Of a DNA stretch of 20,284 bases, positions 1-6,936 are shown piece by piece; the first letter of the stretch is position 1, and every line of letters starts with the position of its first letter. Under the pieces are notes generated by a model. That model searched no databases and was not told where the DNA came from. It was given only the letters and a program-made list of their open reading frames with translations. The position numbers and the translations under genes are program-made. This DNA is from an uncultured bacterium (GTDB taxonomy: Bacteria; Actinomycetota; Coriobacteriia; Coriobacteriales; Coriobacteriaceae): contig CAJMRN010000031.1 of assembly GCA_905215815.1 (NCBI GenBank), positions 1-20,284 on the forward strand, written 5' to 3'.

Positions 1-1604
1 ATCTTCGGAATGCCGAGCGTGATGAGGATCGGCGCGCAGGTCGAGGCCATGATGCAGTAGTTTGCAGTCGTGGGCACACCCATGCCGAGCACGATGCAGC
101 AGAGCATGGTCAAAAACAGCGCCAGCAGCAGCGAGAGCGTCGGGTTCGGGATCTTGCTGCTCAGGGCGACGACGCCGCTGATGAGCTTGGACGCCAGACC
201 CGTGACGGTGATGCAGCCTGCGATCATGCCGGCCATGGAGCAGGCCACGGCGACCGTGATGCTGCCCTTGCCGCCGGCCTCGAGCGCCTCGAGGATCATC
301 AGGCCGGTCTTTTTGACGGCGATGCCGGCGGCGCTGCCGGTCTTGGTCTCCTTTGCCTCGGCCGCAGCGTCGCGGATCGTACCGACAAGGCTCACGGCGA
401 TGGAGATGAGGATGGCGATGGAGGCCGCATACTGCAGCGAGCGGATGTTTGCCGTGACCACCCAGATCAGGAACACGAGCGGCAGCAGCAGATAGACATT
501 ACGCATGAGGTACTTGAAGCGGGGCAGCTCCGAGCGCGGGATGCCGCGCAGGCCGAGCTTCTTGGCCTCCAGATGCACGGAGATGAAGATGCCGCCGAAG
601 TACAGCACGGCAGGCAGGATCGCCCAGAGGGTGACCTGACCGTAGGTGACATTCATGTATTCGGCCATCAGGAACGCGGCCGCGCCCATGATGGGCGGCA
701 TGATCTGGCCGCCGGTGGAGGCCGCCGCCTCGACCGCGCCGGCGAATTCGGGCTTGTAGCCGGTGCGCTTCATCATCGGGATCGTAACCGAGCCCGTAGT
801 GACGGTGTTGCCGACGGAAGAGCCGGACACCATGCCGCACAGTGCGGACGAGATGACCGCGACCTTGGCCGGGCCACCGGAGGTCCAGCCGGCAATGGCA
901 TTGGCGAGATCAATGAAGAAGCTCGAGATGCCGGTGCGCTCCAGAAATGCGCCGAAGATGATGAACACCGCGATAAACTTCGCACACACCTGCACGGGCG
1001 TGCTCAGCACGCCGGACGTGCCGAAAAAGAGCGTGTAGATCACGCGGCCGAGCACCTGATCAAACGTCTGGCCGCCCTTGAGCATACTCACGAACGTGTA
1101 CACGAGCAGCGCACCGACGACCACAAGGATCGGCACACCGACACAGCGGCGGCACAGCTCGGCTAGCGTCAGGATGCCGGCCACGCCGACGGCGATGAGA
1201 AACGGCGTCATCTTGGCGGCGCTGGTGAGCGTCTTGATGAGCGTATCGTAGTTAAAGCAGTAGTAGAAAAACGCAGCCGCGCCGATGACCATGATGACGA
1301 TGTCATACCACGGCAGGCGATTGACGTGCACGTGCTTCTTGCTGACGGGGTAGGTCAGATAGCCCATGATGATGATCAGGCCGAGGAATGCCGTCAGGCG
1401 CACCTCGAGCGCGGCGGTGCTGAACAGGGTCGACCAGATGCAGTAGACCGAGAACAGCGCCATGACGACGGAAATGACGATCTTGGGCTTGCCCGCCCAG
1501 ATGCGGGTGGCAGACTCGCGGTCATACTTGCGCATGACGGCGTCCATATCCTCCTGCAGAGAAGCGGCTTCCGCAGCGGCTGCGGTCTTTTTGGTGTCAG
1601 ACAT
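1..1604 (-). CDS. TRAP transporter fused permease (TAXI-associated DctQM type), partial
   Basis: The 3' end lies beyond the left edge; about 534 codons are visible. This is the membrane component of a tripartite, ATP-independent periplasmic (TRAP) transporter, which uses an ion gradient to import a substrate delivered by the binding protein encoded just upstream. After a hydrophilic N-terminus (MSDTKKTAAAAEAASLQEDM), the translation is a long series of hydrophobic helices. It includes the family-typical stretch GGQIMPPIMGAAAFLMAEYM near residues 295-315 and a second DctM-like half containing GMIAGCITVTGLASKL. The 4TM (DctQ) and 12TM (DctM) parts are one polypeptide, as usual for TAXI systems. 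The ATG at 1604-1602 has a GGAGG about 11 bases upstream, a rather long spacing, but I see no better start. It follows the binding-protein gene by about 105 bases containing a terminator hairpin. The substrate cannot be read from sequence; TAXI systems are often linked to dicarboxylates or glutamate. Confidence 0.9.
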   Translation of the reverse strand, partial: MSDTKKTAAAAEAASLQEDMDAVMRKYDRESATRIWAGKPKIVISVVMALFSVYCIWSTLFSTAALEVRLTAFLGLIIIMGYLTYPVSKKHVHVNRLPWYDIVIMVIGAAAFFYYCFNYDTLIKTLTSAAKMTPFLIAVGVAGILTLAELCRRCVGVPILVVVGALLVYTFVSMLKGGQTFDQVLGRVIYTLFFGTSGVLSTPVQVCAKFIAVFIIFGAFLERTGISSFFIDLANAIAGWTSGGPAKVAVISSALCGMVSGSSVGNTVTTGSVTIPMMKRTGYKPEFAGAVEAAASTGGQIMPPIMGAAAFLMAEYMNVTYGQVTLWAILPAVLYFGGIFISVHLEAKKLGLRGIPRSELPRFKYLMRNVYLLLPLVFLIWVVTANIRSLQYAASIAILISIAVSLVGTIRDAAAEAKETKTGSAAGIAVKKTGLMILEALEAGGKGSITVAVACSMAGMIAGCITVTGLASKLISGVVALSSKIPNPTLSLLLALFLTMLCCIVLGMGVPTTANYCIMASTCAPILITLGIPK

Positions 1605-1634
1605 ATAAGAGGAAACCTCCGTTCCGGGTAGAAT

Positions 1635-1670
1635 GGAAAAACTACGGCGTCAGGGGTACTGACGCCGTAG
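1635..1670 (-). terminator. Intrinsic terminator or attenuator between TRAP binding protein and permease
   Basis: Perfect 11-bp stem: 1642-1652 (CTACGGCGTCA) pairs with 1660-1670 (TGACGCCGTAG) around a 7-base loop. On the minus strand it is followed by TTTTT (complement of 1637-1641). It lies 40 bases after the binding-protein stop codon and 30 bases before the permease start. It therefore probably lets only part of the transcript through to the permease gene. Confidence 0.8.
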
Positions 1671-1709
1671 CGAACATTTACGGGATGCGGCGCATCACCG
1701 GGTCGGGCA

Positions 1710-2714
1710 TCAATAGGTGCCGGCCTTGATGGTGGCGGCGGTGTAGTACGGGGACGCGGACAGCAGGGACTGCACGTGGCTGTCGTCGAGGCTGACAAGG
1801 TAGACATTACCGGCGGTGGCGAGGTCGGTGATGGCCGTGGTGGGCGCACCGGCGACGATGAACGCGGCGTCGATCTTGCCGTCCTTCAGGCTCTCGGCGC
1901 TGTCGCCGAAGCTCTGGTACACGGCGGAGATGTCAGACTCCTTGAGGTCGTAGGCGTTGAGCACGTCAATGGCATTGAAGTACACGCCGGAGCCGGCTGC
2001 GCCGATGGAGACCTTCTTGCCGGCGAGGTCGGCAACGGTCTTGATGTCAGGGTTGGTGGTGACGATCTGCACCTGCTCCTGATACAGCTGGGCAACGACG
2101 GAGAATCCGGTGACCGGGCTCTCGAACAGGCGCTGGCCGTTATAGGCATAGTTCATAACGTCGCTCTGCACGAAGGCGATCTGGACGTTGCCGTTGGTCA
2201 GGTCCTCAACGTTGGCCTGAGAGCCGCCGGAGGTGAGCGCCGTGACCTTGCAGTCGGAGTTGGTGGAGACGTAGTTGGCCAGCACGCTGCCGAAGCCGTA
2301 GTACGTGCCGGTGTCGCCGCCGGTGCCGAAGTTGAGCGCAGCAGCGGTGCCGGTACCGGCGCCGTCCTTGACCGCGTCGACCTTGAAGCCCTTCTCCTCA
2401 AAGTACTTGGCAGCACCGGGGTGATACGGCACGCCCTTGACCGAGGCAGCAGCCTCGAGGTCCAGCTCTGCGCCCTTGCCGTGCTGAGCGGCGATGGCGT
2501 CGAGGTTATTGAAGATGGTGGACACGAACGCATAGATCTGGTCGGTCGGAACATCGTCACGCGCGATGACGACTGCGCCGACGGAGACGGTGCTGGTGTC
2601 GACCTTGGCCGTGGAACCGGAATCGTCTTTTTTGTTGGTGTTGCCGCCGCAGGCGCACAGCGCAAACACCATGACGAGGGCCAGAGCCAGCGCCACGATT
2701 TTGTTGAACTTCAT
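1710..2714 (-). CDS. TAXI-family TRAP solute-binding lipoprotein with circularly permuted domain order
   Basis: 334 residues; the extracytoplasmic receptor of the TRAP transporter. The start at 2714 was chosen because AAAGGAGAG lies 8 bases upstream and the protein then opens with a lipoprotein signal (MKFNKIVALALALVMVFALC, lipobox LCAC, lipidated Cys22). The open frame extends to 2987 but without signal logic. TAXI hallmarks are clear but reordered. Residues 43-110 (VSVGAVVIARDDVPTDQIYA to VPYHPGAAKYFEEKGF) correspond to the C-terminal block of ordinary TAXI proteins. Residues 127-334 begin with the normal N-terminal block (LNFGTGGDTGTYYGFGSVLA) and end at SPYYTAATIKAGTY followed by TGA, exactly before where the moved block should follow. 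The join is a low-complexity linker, about residues 111-126. There are no stops or frameshifts. From recalled TAXI sequences such as Thermus TT1099, the usual order is the reverse. Family assignment is very sure; the permutation is read directly from block order. Confidence 0.93.
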   Translation of the reverse strand: MKFNKIVALALALVMVFALCACGGNTNKKDDSGSTAKVDTSTVSVGAVVIARDDVPTDQIYAFVSTIFNNLDAIAAQHGKGAELDLEAAASVKGVPYHPGAAKYFEEKGFKVDAVKDGAGTGTAAALNFGTGGDTGTYYGFGSVLANYVSTNSDCKVTALTSGGSQANVEDLTNGNVQIAFVQSDVMNYAYNGQRLFESPVTGFSVVAQLYQEQVQIVTTNPDIKTVADLAGKKVSIGAAGSGVYFNAIDVLNAYDLKESDISAVYQSFGDSAESLKDGKIDAAFIVAGAPTTAITDLATAGNVYLVSLDDSHVQSLLSASPYYTAATIKAGTY

Positions 2715-2768
2715 AATAGTTTCTCTCCTTTTTGAAATTTTCCTCTTCAGAAGATTCAATATGCGTTC

Positions 2769-2797
2769 ATTATACCTGCGCGGAGCGTAAATTTCAA
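2769..2797 (-). promoter_or_regulatory. Sigma-70-type promoter of the TRAP operon
   Basis: On the minus strand, TTGAAA (2797-2792) and a perfect TATAAT (2774-2769) are separated by 17 bases. The predicted start, near 2762, leaves a leader of about 48 bases before the binding-protein ATG. It is the best match to consensus seen in the window. Confidence 0.75.
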
Positions 2798-2836
2798 GCA
2801 AAAAATGAAACTTTGGCACGCTCGATGTGCAAAATC

Positions 2837-2854
2837 TTTCACGCATTAGTGAAA
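2837..2854. promoter_or_regulatory. 18-bp palindrome, possible operator upstream of the TRAP promoter
   Basis: TTTCACGCATTAGTGAAA is a perfect 6-bp inverted repeat (TTTCAC/GTGAAA) around a 6-base spacer, 40 bases upstream of the -35 box. A weaker related pair, TTTCA (2792-2796) and TGAAA (2806-2810), overlaps the -35 box. The arrangement suggests two sites for one dimeric regulator, but no regulator gene is adjacent. Confidence 0.45.
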
Positions 2855-2931
2855 TTATGATACAAATCGCCACATCTTGCGCCTTTTGGGCAGATTTCCC
2901 CTCATCGGGTACAAGATACCTTTTCCATACA

Positions 2932-2971
2932 GAAAAAGGTCCGGTCTGTGCAGTTTTTGCACAGACCGGAC
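2932..2971 (-). terminator. Intrinsic terminator after the topoisomerase gene
   Basis: A 13-bp perfect stem, 2939-2951 (GTCCGGTCTGTGC) with 2959-2971, with a 7-base loop, is followed on the minus strand by CTTTTTC. It begins 17 bases past the topoisomerase stop codon and separates the tat-hyp-top run from the TRAP operon. Confidence 0.9.
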
Positions 2972-2987
2972 TCGGGGTTGTATGCAC

Positions 2988-4988
2988 TTATTCGTCCTTG
3001 TCGGAAGCCGGATCGGGCTGCACGAGCACACGCTCGACGCGGCGGCCATCCATGGCCAGGACTGTGACGGTGAGATTTTCGTACCGGAAGCTGTCGCCCG
3101 GCTTCGGGAACGTGCCGAAGCGCTCGAGCGTCCAGCCGCCGACGGTGGCGCTGTCGGCGTCGTCGAGGGCGTCCTCATTCCAGCCGAGCAGCTCAAGAAA
3201 GTCCGAGATCGTCATGTCGCCGTCGAGCTCACTGGTCATATCGGGGCTCGTGATGCGCGGGGCAAACTGCGACAGCGCGTCAATGATGGCAATGCCCAGC
3301 TGGCTTGGCTCAACGGGATCGTTTTTGAGGTAGCGCACGGCGTACAGACGCTCGATGATGCTCGCACGCGTGGACTTGGTGCCCAGGCCGCGCTTTTCCA
3401 TCTCCTGCACGAGCTTGCCCTGGCTGTAGCGCGCGGGCGGCTCGGTCTGTTTGGCCTCGAGCTTAATGTCGAATACGTCGACCGTATCGCCCTGCTCAAG
3501 CGGCGGCATCTGCTCGTCGCGCTTGAGACCGTACGGGTATGCCTCGCGGAAACCGGGGGTCACGAGCACATCGCCCGAAGCCACGAACGGCTCGCCGTTC
3601 ACATCGAGCTCGAGCTTGGTGTTCTCGATGGTCGCAGGCCCCATGAGCGTCGCCAGGAAGCGGCGGGCGATGAGGTCGTAGAGCTTGCGCTGACCGCCGT
3701 CGAGCGTGGACGGATCGCCCTCGCCCGTGGGATAGATAGGCGGGTGGTCGGTAGTCTCGACCTTGCCGCGCGTGGGCTTCATGGGGCCGGCGAGCACTTT
3801 TTTGCATACGGGCGCCAGCGCCGGGTTAATCTTTGCCAGGTCGCTCACCACGGCGCCCAGATCGAGCGTCGCAGGGTACACGGTGTTGTCGACACGCGGG
3901 TAGCTGATGAGGCCCGCCATGTAGAGGGACTCGGCGATGCGCATGGTACGCGCAGGCGAGATGCCCTCGGCCGCGGCGGCAGCCTGCAGCGAGGTGGTCG
4001 CAAACGGCGTGGGCGGTTGCTGCTTACGCGAGCGCTTGGTCACCGCGGCAACGGTCGCCGTCGTAGCGCCGTCGACGTGACCATACGCCGTCTCGGCAGC
4101 GTCCTTGTCGGTAAAGCGCGCCGTCTTGTGCGCAATCTTAAAGCGGTCGTCCTCGGCAGCACCCTGTGCGGCACCCATGCCGCGGATCTGCCAATAGTCC
4201 TCGGGCACAAACGCCATGCGCTCGCGCTCGCGCTCGACCACCAGGGCAAGCGTCGGCGTCTGCACGCGGCCGGCAGAACGCACGTTGCCAAAACCGCCAA
4301 ACTTGGCGAGCGTCAGGTAGCGCGTGAGCACCGCACCCCAAATGAGGTCGATGTGCTGACGGCTCTCGCCGGCGTCGGCCAGGTTCTGGTCGAGCGAGAC
4401 GAGATTATCGAAGGCCTGCGTGATCTCGGCCTTGGTAAACGAAGAATACTGGGCGCGGGCGACCGGCAGGTCGGGCGCAACCTCGCGCACCTTGTTGAGA
4501 GCGTCCGAACCGATCAGCTCGCCCTCGCGATCGAAGTCCGTAGCGATAATGACGCTGTCGGACTTCTTGGCAAGGTTCTTGAGCGAGCGAATGAGTTCTT
4601 TCTCGGCCGGCAACTTAATGACGGGCGCCCAGGTGAGATAGGGCAGGCTCTCGAGCTTCCAGCCCTTGATGGAGATGCCATCGGCAAGAAACGGCTTGCG
4701 CTTGGTGTCGTAGGGCGGACGTGCCAGGCCATCGGGTATGTCGGCCGGCAGCATCTCGCCGTCCTCGGTGACCGAATACCAGCCCAGCTTTTTATCGAAC
4801 AGCACGCTGTCACAAAAATCGGGCGCGAGGATGTGACCGGCAAGGCCGATCGTCACGCACTCCTCGCCCTTCCACTCAAAACGGTAGATGGCGGTGTTGT
4901 ACACCTTGTCCTTTTTGGGCTTACCCGTGGACAGACGCTCGGCGATCTGACGCGCGGCGTCGTTTTTCTCGGCGATGATGAGCTTCAA
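2988..4988 (-). CDS. Type IA DNA topoisomerase (archaeal-like topoisomerase I / topoisomerase III type)
   Basis: 666 residues; relaxes or decatenates DNA by passing a strand through a transient 5'-phosphotyrosine break. The N-terminus MKLIIAEKND opens the TOPRIM fold, whose metal-binding motif DFDREGE is at 151-157. RSAGRVQT follows at 238-245. The catalytic tyrosine is Tyr363 in GLISYPRVDNTVYP, a form resembling archaeal topoisomerase I more than the SYPRT-E/S form common in bacterial TopA. No Cys4 zinc fingers appear at the C-terminus, so this is probably an accessory enzyme with the main TopA elsewhere. The start is TTG at 4988-4986, preceded by AGGAG with 7-base spacing, and it places the TOPRIM Met-Lys-Leu at the family's usual position. 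It lies 54 bases after hypB on the same strand and probably ends that operon. A 951-codon open frame on the opposite strand is a composition shadow. Confidence 0.93.
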   Translation of the reverse strand: MKLIIAEKNDAARQIAERLSTGKPKKDKVYNTAIYRFEWKGEECVTIGLAGHILAPDFCDSVLFDKKLGWYSVTEDGEMLPADIPDGLARPPYDTKRKPFLADGISIKGWKLESLPYLTWAPVIKLPAEKELIRSLKNLAKKSDSVIIATDFDREGELIGSDALNKVREVAPDLPVARAQYSSFTKAEITQAFDNLVSLDQNLADAGESRQHIDLIWGAVLTRYLTLAKFGGFGNVRSAGRVQTPTLALVVERERERMAFVPEDYWQIRGMGAAQGAAEDDRFKIAHKTARFTDKDAAETAYGHVDGATTATVAAVTKRSRKQQPPTPFATTSLQAAAAAEGISPARTMRIAESLYMAGLISYPRVDNTVYPATLDLGAVVSDLAKINPALAPVCKKVLAGPMKPTRGKVETTDHPPIYPTGEGDPSTLDGGQRKLYDLIARRFLATLMGPATIENTKLELDVNGEPFVASGDVLVTPGFREAYPYGLKRDEQMPPLEQGDTVDVFDIKLEAKQTEPPARYSQGKLVQEMEKRGLGTKSTRASIIERLYAVRYLKNDPVEPSQLGIAIIDALSQFAPRITSPDMTSELDGDMTISDFLELLGWNEDALDDADSATVGGWTLERFGTFPKPGDSFRYENLTVTVLAMDGRRVERVLVQPDPASDKDE

Positions 4989-5042
4989 AAGAGGCTCCTA
5001 TCTCGTATCTCTGCGGCTACGCCCGCCCGTATGGCGGCCGAC

Positions 5043-5726
5043 TTACGCCCTTGCTTGCTCAATCTGCCCGATGAGCCAATCGCACCAGGCATCCATGCCC
5101 TCGCCCTTGCGCGCGCTCACGGCAAACCGCGGCGCCTGCGGATTGAGGTCATCGAGTGTCTTAGTATACCTATCCATGTCAAAATCGAAAGCCGGGGCCA
5201 CATCGACCTTGTTGAGCAGCTGTGCGCCGGCGTGCTGGAAGATGCCCGGGTACTTGATGGGCTTGTCGTCGCCCTCGGGCACCGAGAGGATCATGATGGA
5301 CAGGTTCTCGCCCAGGTCAAAGTCGACTGGGCAGACCAGGTTACCCACGTTTTCGATAAAGATGACATCGATGTTTTCCAGACCCACAGCCTGGTCGAAG
5401 GCGTCAACGGCCTCCATGATCATGTTGCCCTCGAGGTGGCACAGGCCGCCCGTGTTGATCTGGATGGCGGGCATGCCGGCTTCCTTCATGGTGATGGCGT
5501 CGACGTCCGAGGCGATATCGCCTTCGATGACGGCGCAGCGCAAGCCGGCCTTGTCGCGCAGGCGCTCGTTAGTGCCCAGAATCGTTGTTGTCTTACCCGA
5601 GCCGGGGCTCGACAGCACATTGATCACATAGGTGTTTGTCTCTTTAAATCGCTGACGCAGCTGATCTGCCAGGCGCTCATTGCGCGACAGAATCGGCGAC
5701 GCGATATCAATCGTTTTCTCGGCCAT
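5043..5726 (-). CDS. hypB: Hydrogenase nickel incorporation GTPase HypB
   Basis: 227 residues; SIMIBI-class GTPase that works with HypA to deliver nickel to the active site of [NiFe] hydrogenase (or urease in some bacteria). The P-loop is SSPGSGKT at 39-46, the conserved GGLCHLEG with metal-ligand Cys96 and His97 is at 93-100, ENVGNLVCPVDFDLGE includes Cys132 at the G3 region, and LNKVD supplies the guanine-specificity motif. The N-terminus has neither the CXXCGC high-affinity nickel motif nor a histidine-rich storage stretch, so it is the plain core form. The ATG lies 55 bases downstream of hypA, and GGAGCG precedes it. No hypC, D, E or F, nor a hydrogenase gene, is in the window. Confidence 0.95.
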   Translation of the reverse strand: MAEKTIDIASPILSRNERLADQLRQRFKETNTYVINVLSSPGSGKTTTILGTNERLRDKAGLRCAVIEGDIASDVDAITMKEAGMPAIQINTGGLCHLEGNMIMEAVDAFDQAVGLENIDVIFIENVGNLVCPVDFDLGENLSIMILSVPEGDDKPIKYPGIFQHAGAQLLNKVDVAPAFDFDMDRYTKTLDDLNPQAPRFAVSARKGEGMDAWCDWLIGQIEQARA

Positions 5727-5781
5727 ACTTAGCGCTCCTTACTTTAGCCCCTTTGTACCCTGTCCCCAGGTGGCTGGCGGG

Positions 5782-6138
5782 TTAATCGTCGGGGGTTTCG
5801 ATTTCGATACTGGCGATGTCGAGTTCGCGGCCGTGCAGCAGACGCACGTTGGCGCCGCCACACTGGGGACAGCGGCAATGGAAGCGGTCGTGCTCGAAGA
5901 CCTCGCCGCAGTCCAGACACTCGCTTTGTGGATGGACCTCCTCCACGGCAAGCTCGCAGCCGCGCGTGAGCGGATCCTCGTCGCGAAACGTCTCCCAGGC
6001 AAAGTCGAGCGCCTCGCGCACGACCTCGGTCATATCCCCGATACGCAGCGTTACCAAAACGGCGCGCGAGGCCCCCGCCCCACGCGCCGCGCGAATCACT
6101 GTATCGAGTATGCCGTTGACAATGCCAACCTCGTGCAT
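5782..6138 (-). CDS. hypA: Hydrogenase/urease nickel chaperone HypA
   Basis: 118 residues, the normal HypA length. HypA binds nickel through the extreme N-terminus and passes it to the hydrogenase large subunit with HypB. The MHEVGIV start shows the nickel ligand His2 and neighbouring Glu3. The zinc site is two CXXC pairs, Cys74/Cys77 (CLDC) and Cys90/Cys93 (CPQC). The start is only 6 bases past the tatC stop, with GAGGAG inside the tatC end acting as ribosome site, so translation is probably coupled. Its place directly after tatC is unusual compared with standard hyp clusters and suggests co-expression with Tat export. Confidence 0.96.
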   Translation of the reverse strand: MHEVGIVNGILDTVIRAARGAGASRAVLVTLRIGDMTEVVREALDFAWETFRDEDPLTRGCELAVEEVHPQSECLDCGEVFEHDRFHCRCPQCGGANVRLLHGRELDIASIEIETPDD

Positions 6139-6144
6139 ACCGAT

Positions 6145-6936
6145 TTACTCCTCGTCGTCCTCGTCGTCCGAGAACAGGTCCAGACGACTCACGAACAAGC
6201 CCTCCTTGCCCTCGCGCGCGGTAATGACCACACGGGCGATGGCGAGCGAAATCTCGTAGAGCGAGAGCAGGGCGCCATACATGAGGCCCAGCGTAACGGG
6301 CGAGCCGTCGGGCGTGATCACAGCCGAACCCACGAGCAGGCCCACGTACACGTAGCGCCAGGCGCCGCGGAAGGCCGCGTAGGACACGATGTGGAAAACA
6401 GACAGGTAGAAGATGATGAGCGGCAGCTCAAACGCCACGCCAAAGCCGATCATAAAGAGCAGCTCCATGTTGACGTAGTTCTCCAGATCGGGCAGTGCCG
6501 TAGCGACGGCTGAGGTCTCGCCGATGAGCCACTCAAAGCCCGCAGGAATGATGATGAAGTAGCAAAAGATGGCGCCCAGGAAGAACAGCACCGTCGAGGC
6601 GAGCACCGTGGGCACGACCCACTTGCGCTCGTTGGGGCGAAGCGCCGGCAGGAAAAACGCCAGAATCTGCCAGATGATCATGGGCGTGCACATGACAACA
6701 GCCATCTTGATGGCCAGCGAAAAGCGCAAACCAAAGCCGCCGAGCGTGGTAGTGATGTAGAACTTACCGTCCGGCACAAAAGAGCGGATGGGGTCTTCCA
6801 GGATGTCGAGCACCACAGGCGTGGCGAAATACAGCACGATAGCGGCGGCAAACACCGACACGACCACGATGGTCAGGCGGCGACGGAGCTCTCCCAGGTG
6901 ATCGAAGAGCGGCATTCGCGCAGGTCCGATAGGCAT
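6145..6936 (-). CDS. tatC: Twin-arginine translocase subunit TatC
   Basis: 263 residues; polytopic inner-membrane receptor that recognises twin-arginine signal peptides and, with TatA, exports folded proteins. Six hydrophobic helices are apparent. Conserved motifs are HLGELRRR at 13-20 (Glu16), FLPALRPNER at 95-104 (Glu103) and GFGVAFELP with Glu170, all at the positions expected for TatC. The C-terminus is strongly acidic (SDDEDDEE). The ATG shares one base with the tatA TAA stop (TAATG), with GGAGG 9 bases upstream, so the two are translationally coupled. Confidence 0.97.
   Translation of the reverse strand: MPIGPARMPLFDHLGELRRRLTIVVVSVFAAAIVLYFATPVVLDILEDPIRSFVPDGKFYITTTLGGFGLRFSLAIKMAVVMCTPMIIWQILAFFLPALRPNERKWVVPTVLASTVLFFLGAIFCYFIIIPAGFEWLIGETSAVATALPDLENYVNMELLFMIGFGVAFELPLIIFYLSVFHIVSYAAFRGAWRYVYVGLLVGSAVITPDGSPVTLGLMYGALLSLYEISLAIARVVITAREGKEGLFVSRLDLFSDDEDDEE

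Noticed and set aside
1776..2735. 319-codon plus-strand open frame opposite the TRAP binding protein
   Set aside because: Val/Gly/Asp-rich antisense shadow; the minus-strand frame has signal peptide, ribosome site and family motifs.
2715..2987. Upstream extension of the TRAP binding-protein frame
   Set aside because: The frame is open, but it spans the promoter and the topoisomerase terminator, while the lipoprotein signal and ribosome site place the start at 2714.
2877..5732. 951-codon plus-strand open frame opposite the topoisomerase and hypB genes
   Set aside because: Low-complexity His/Arg/Gly-rich composition and no ribosome site; it is the GC-driven antisense shadow of two well-supported genes.
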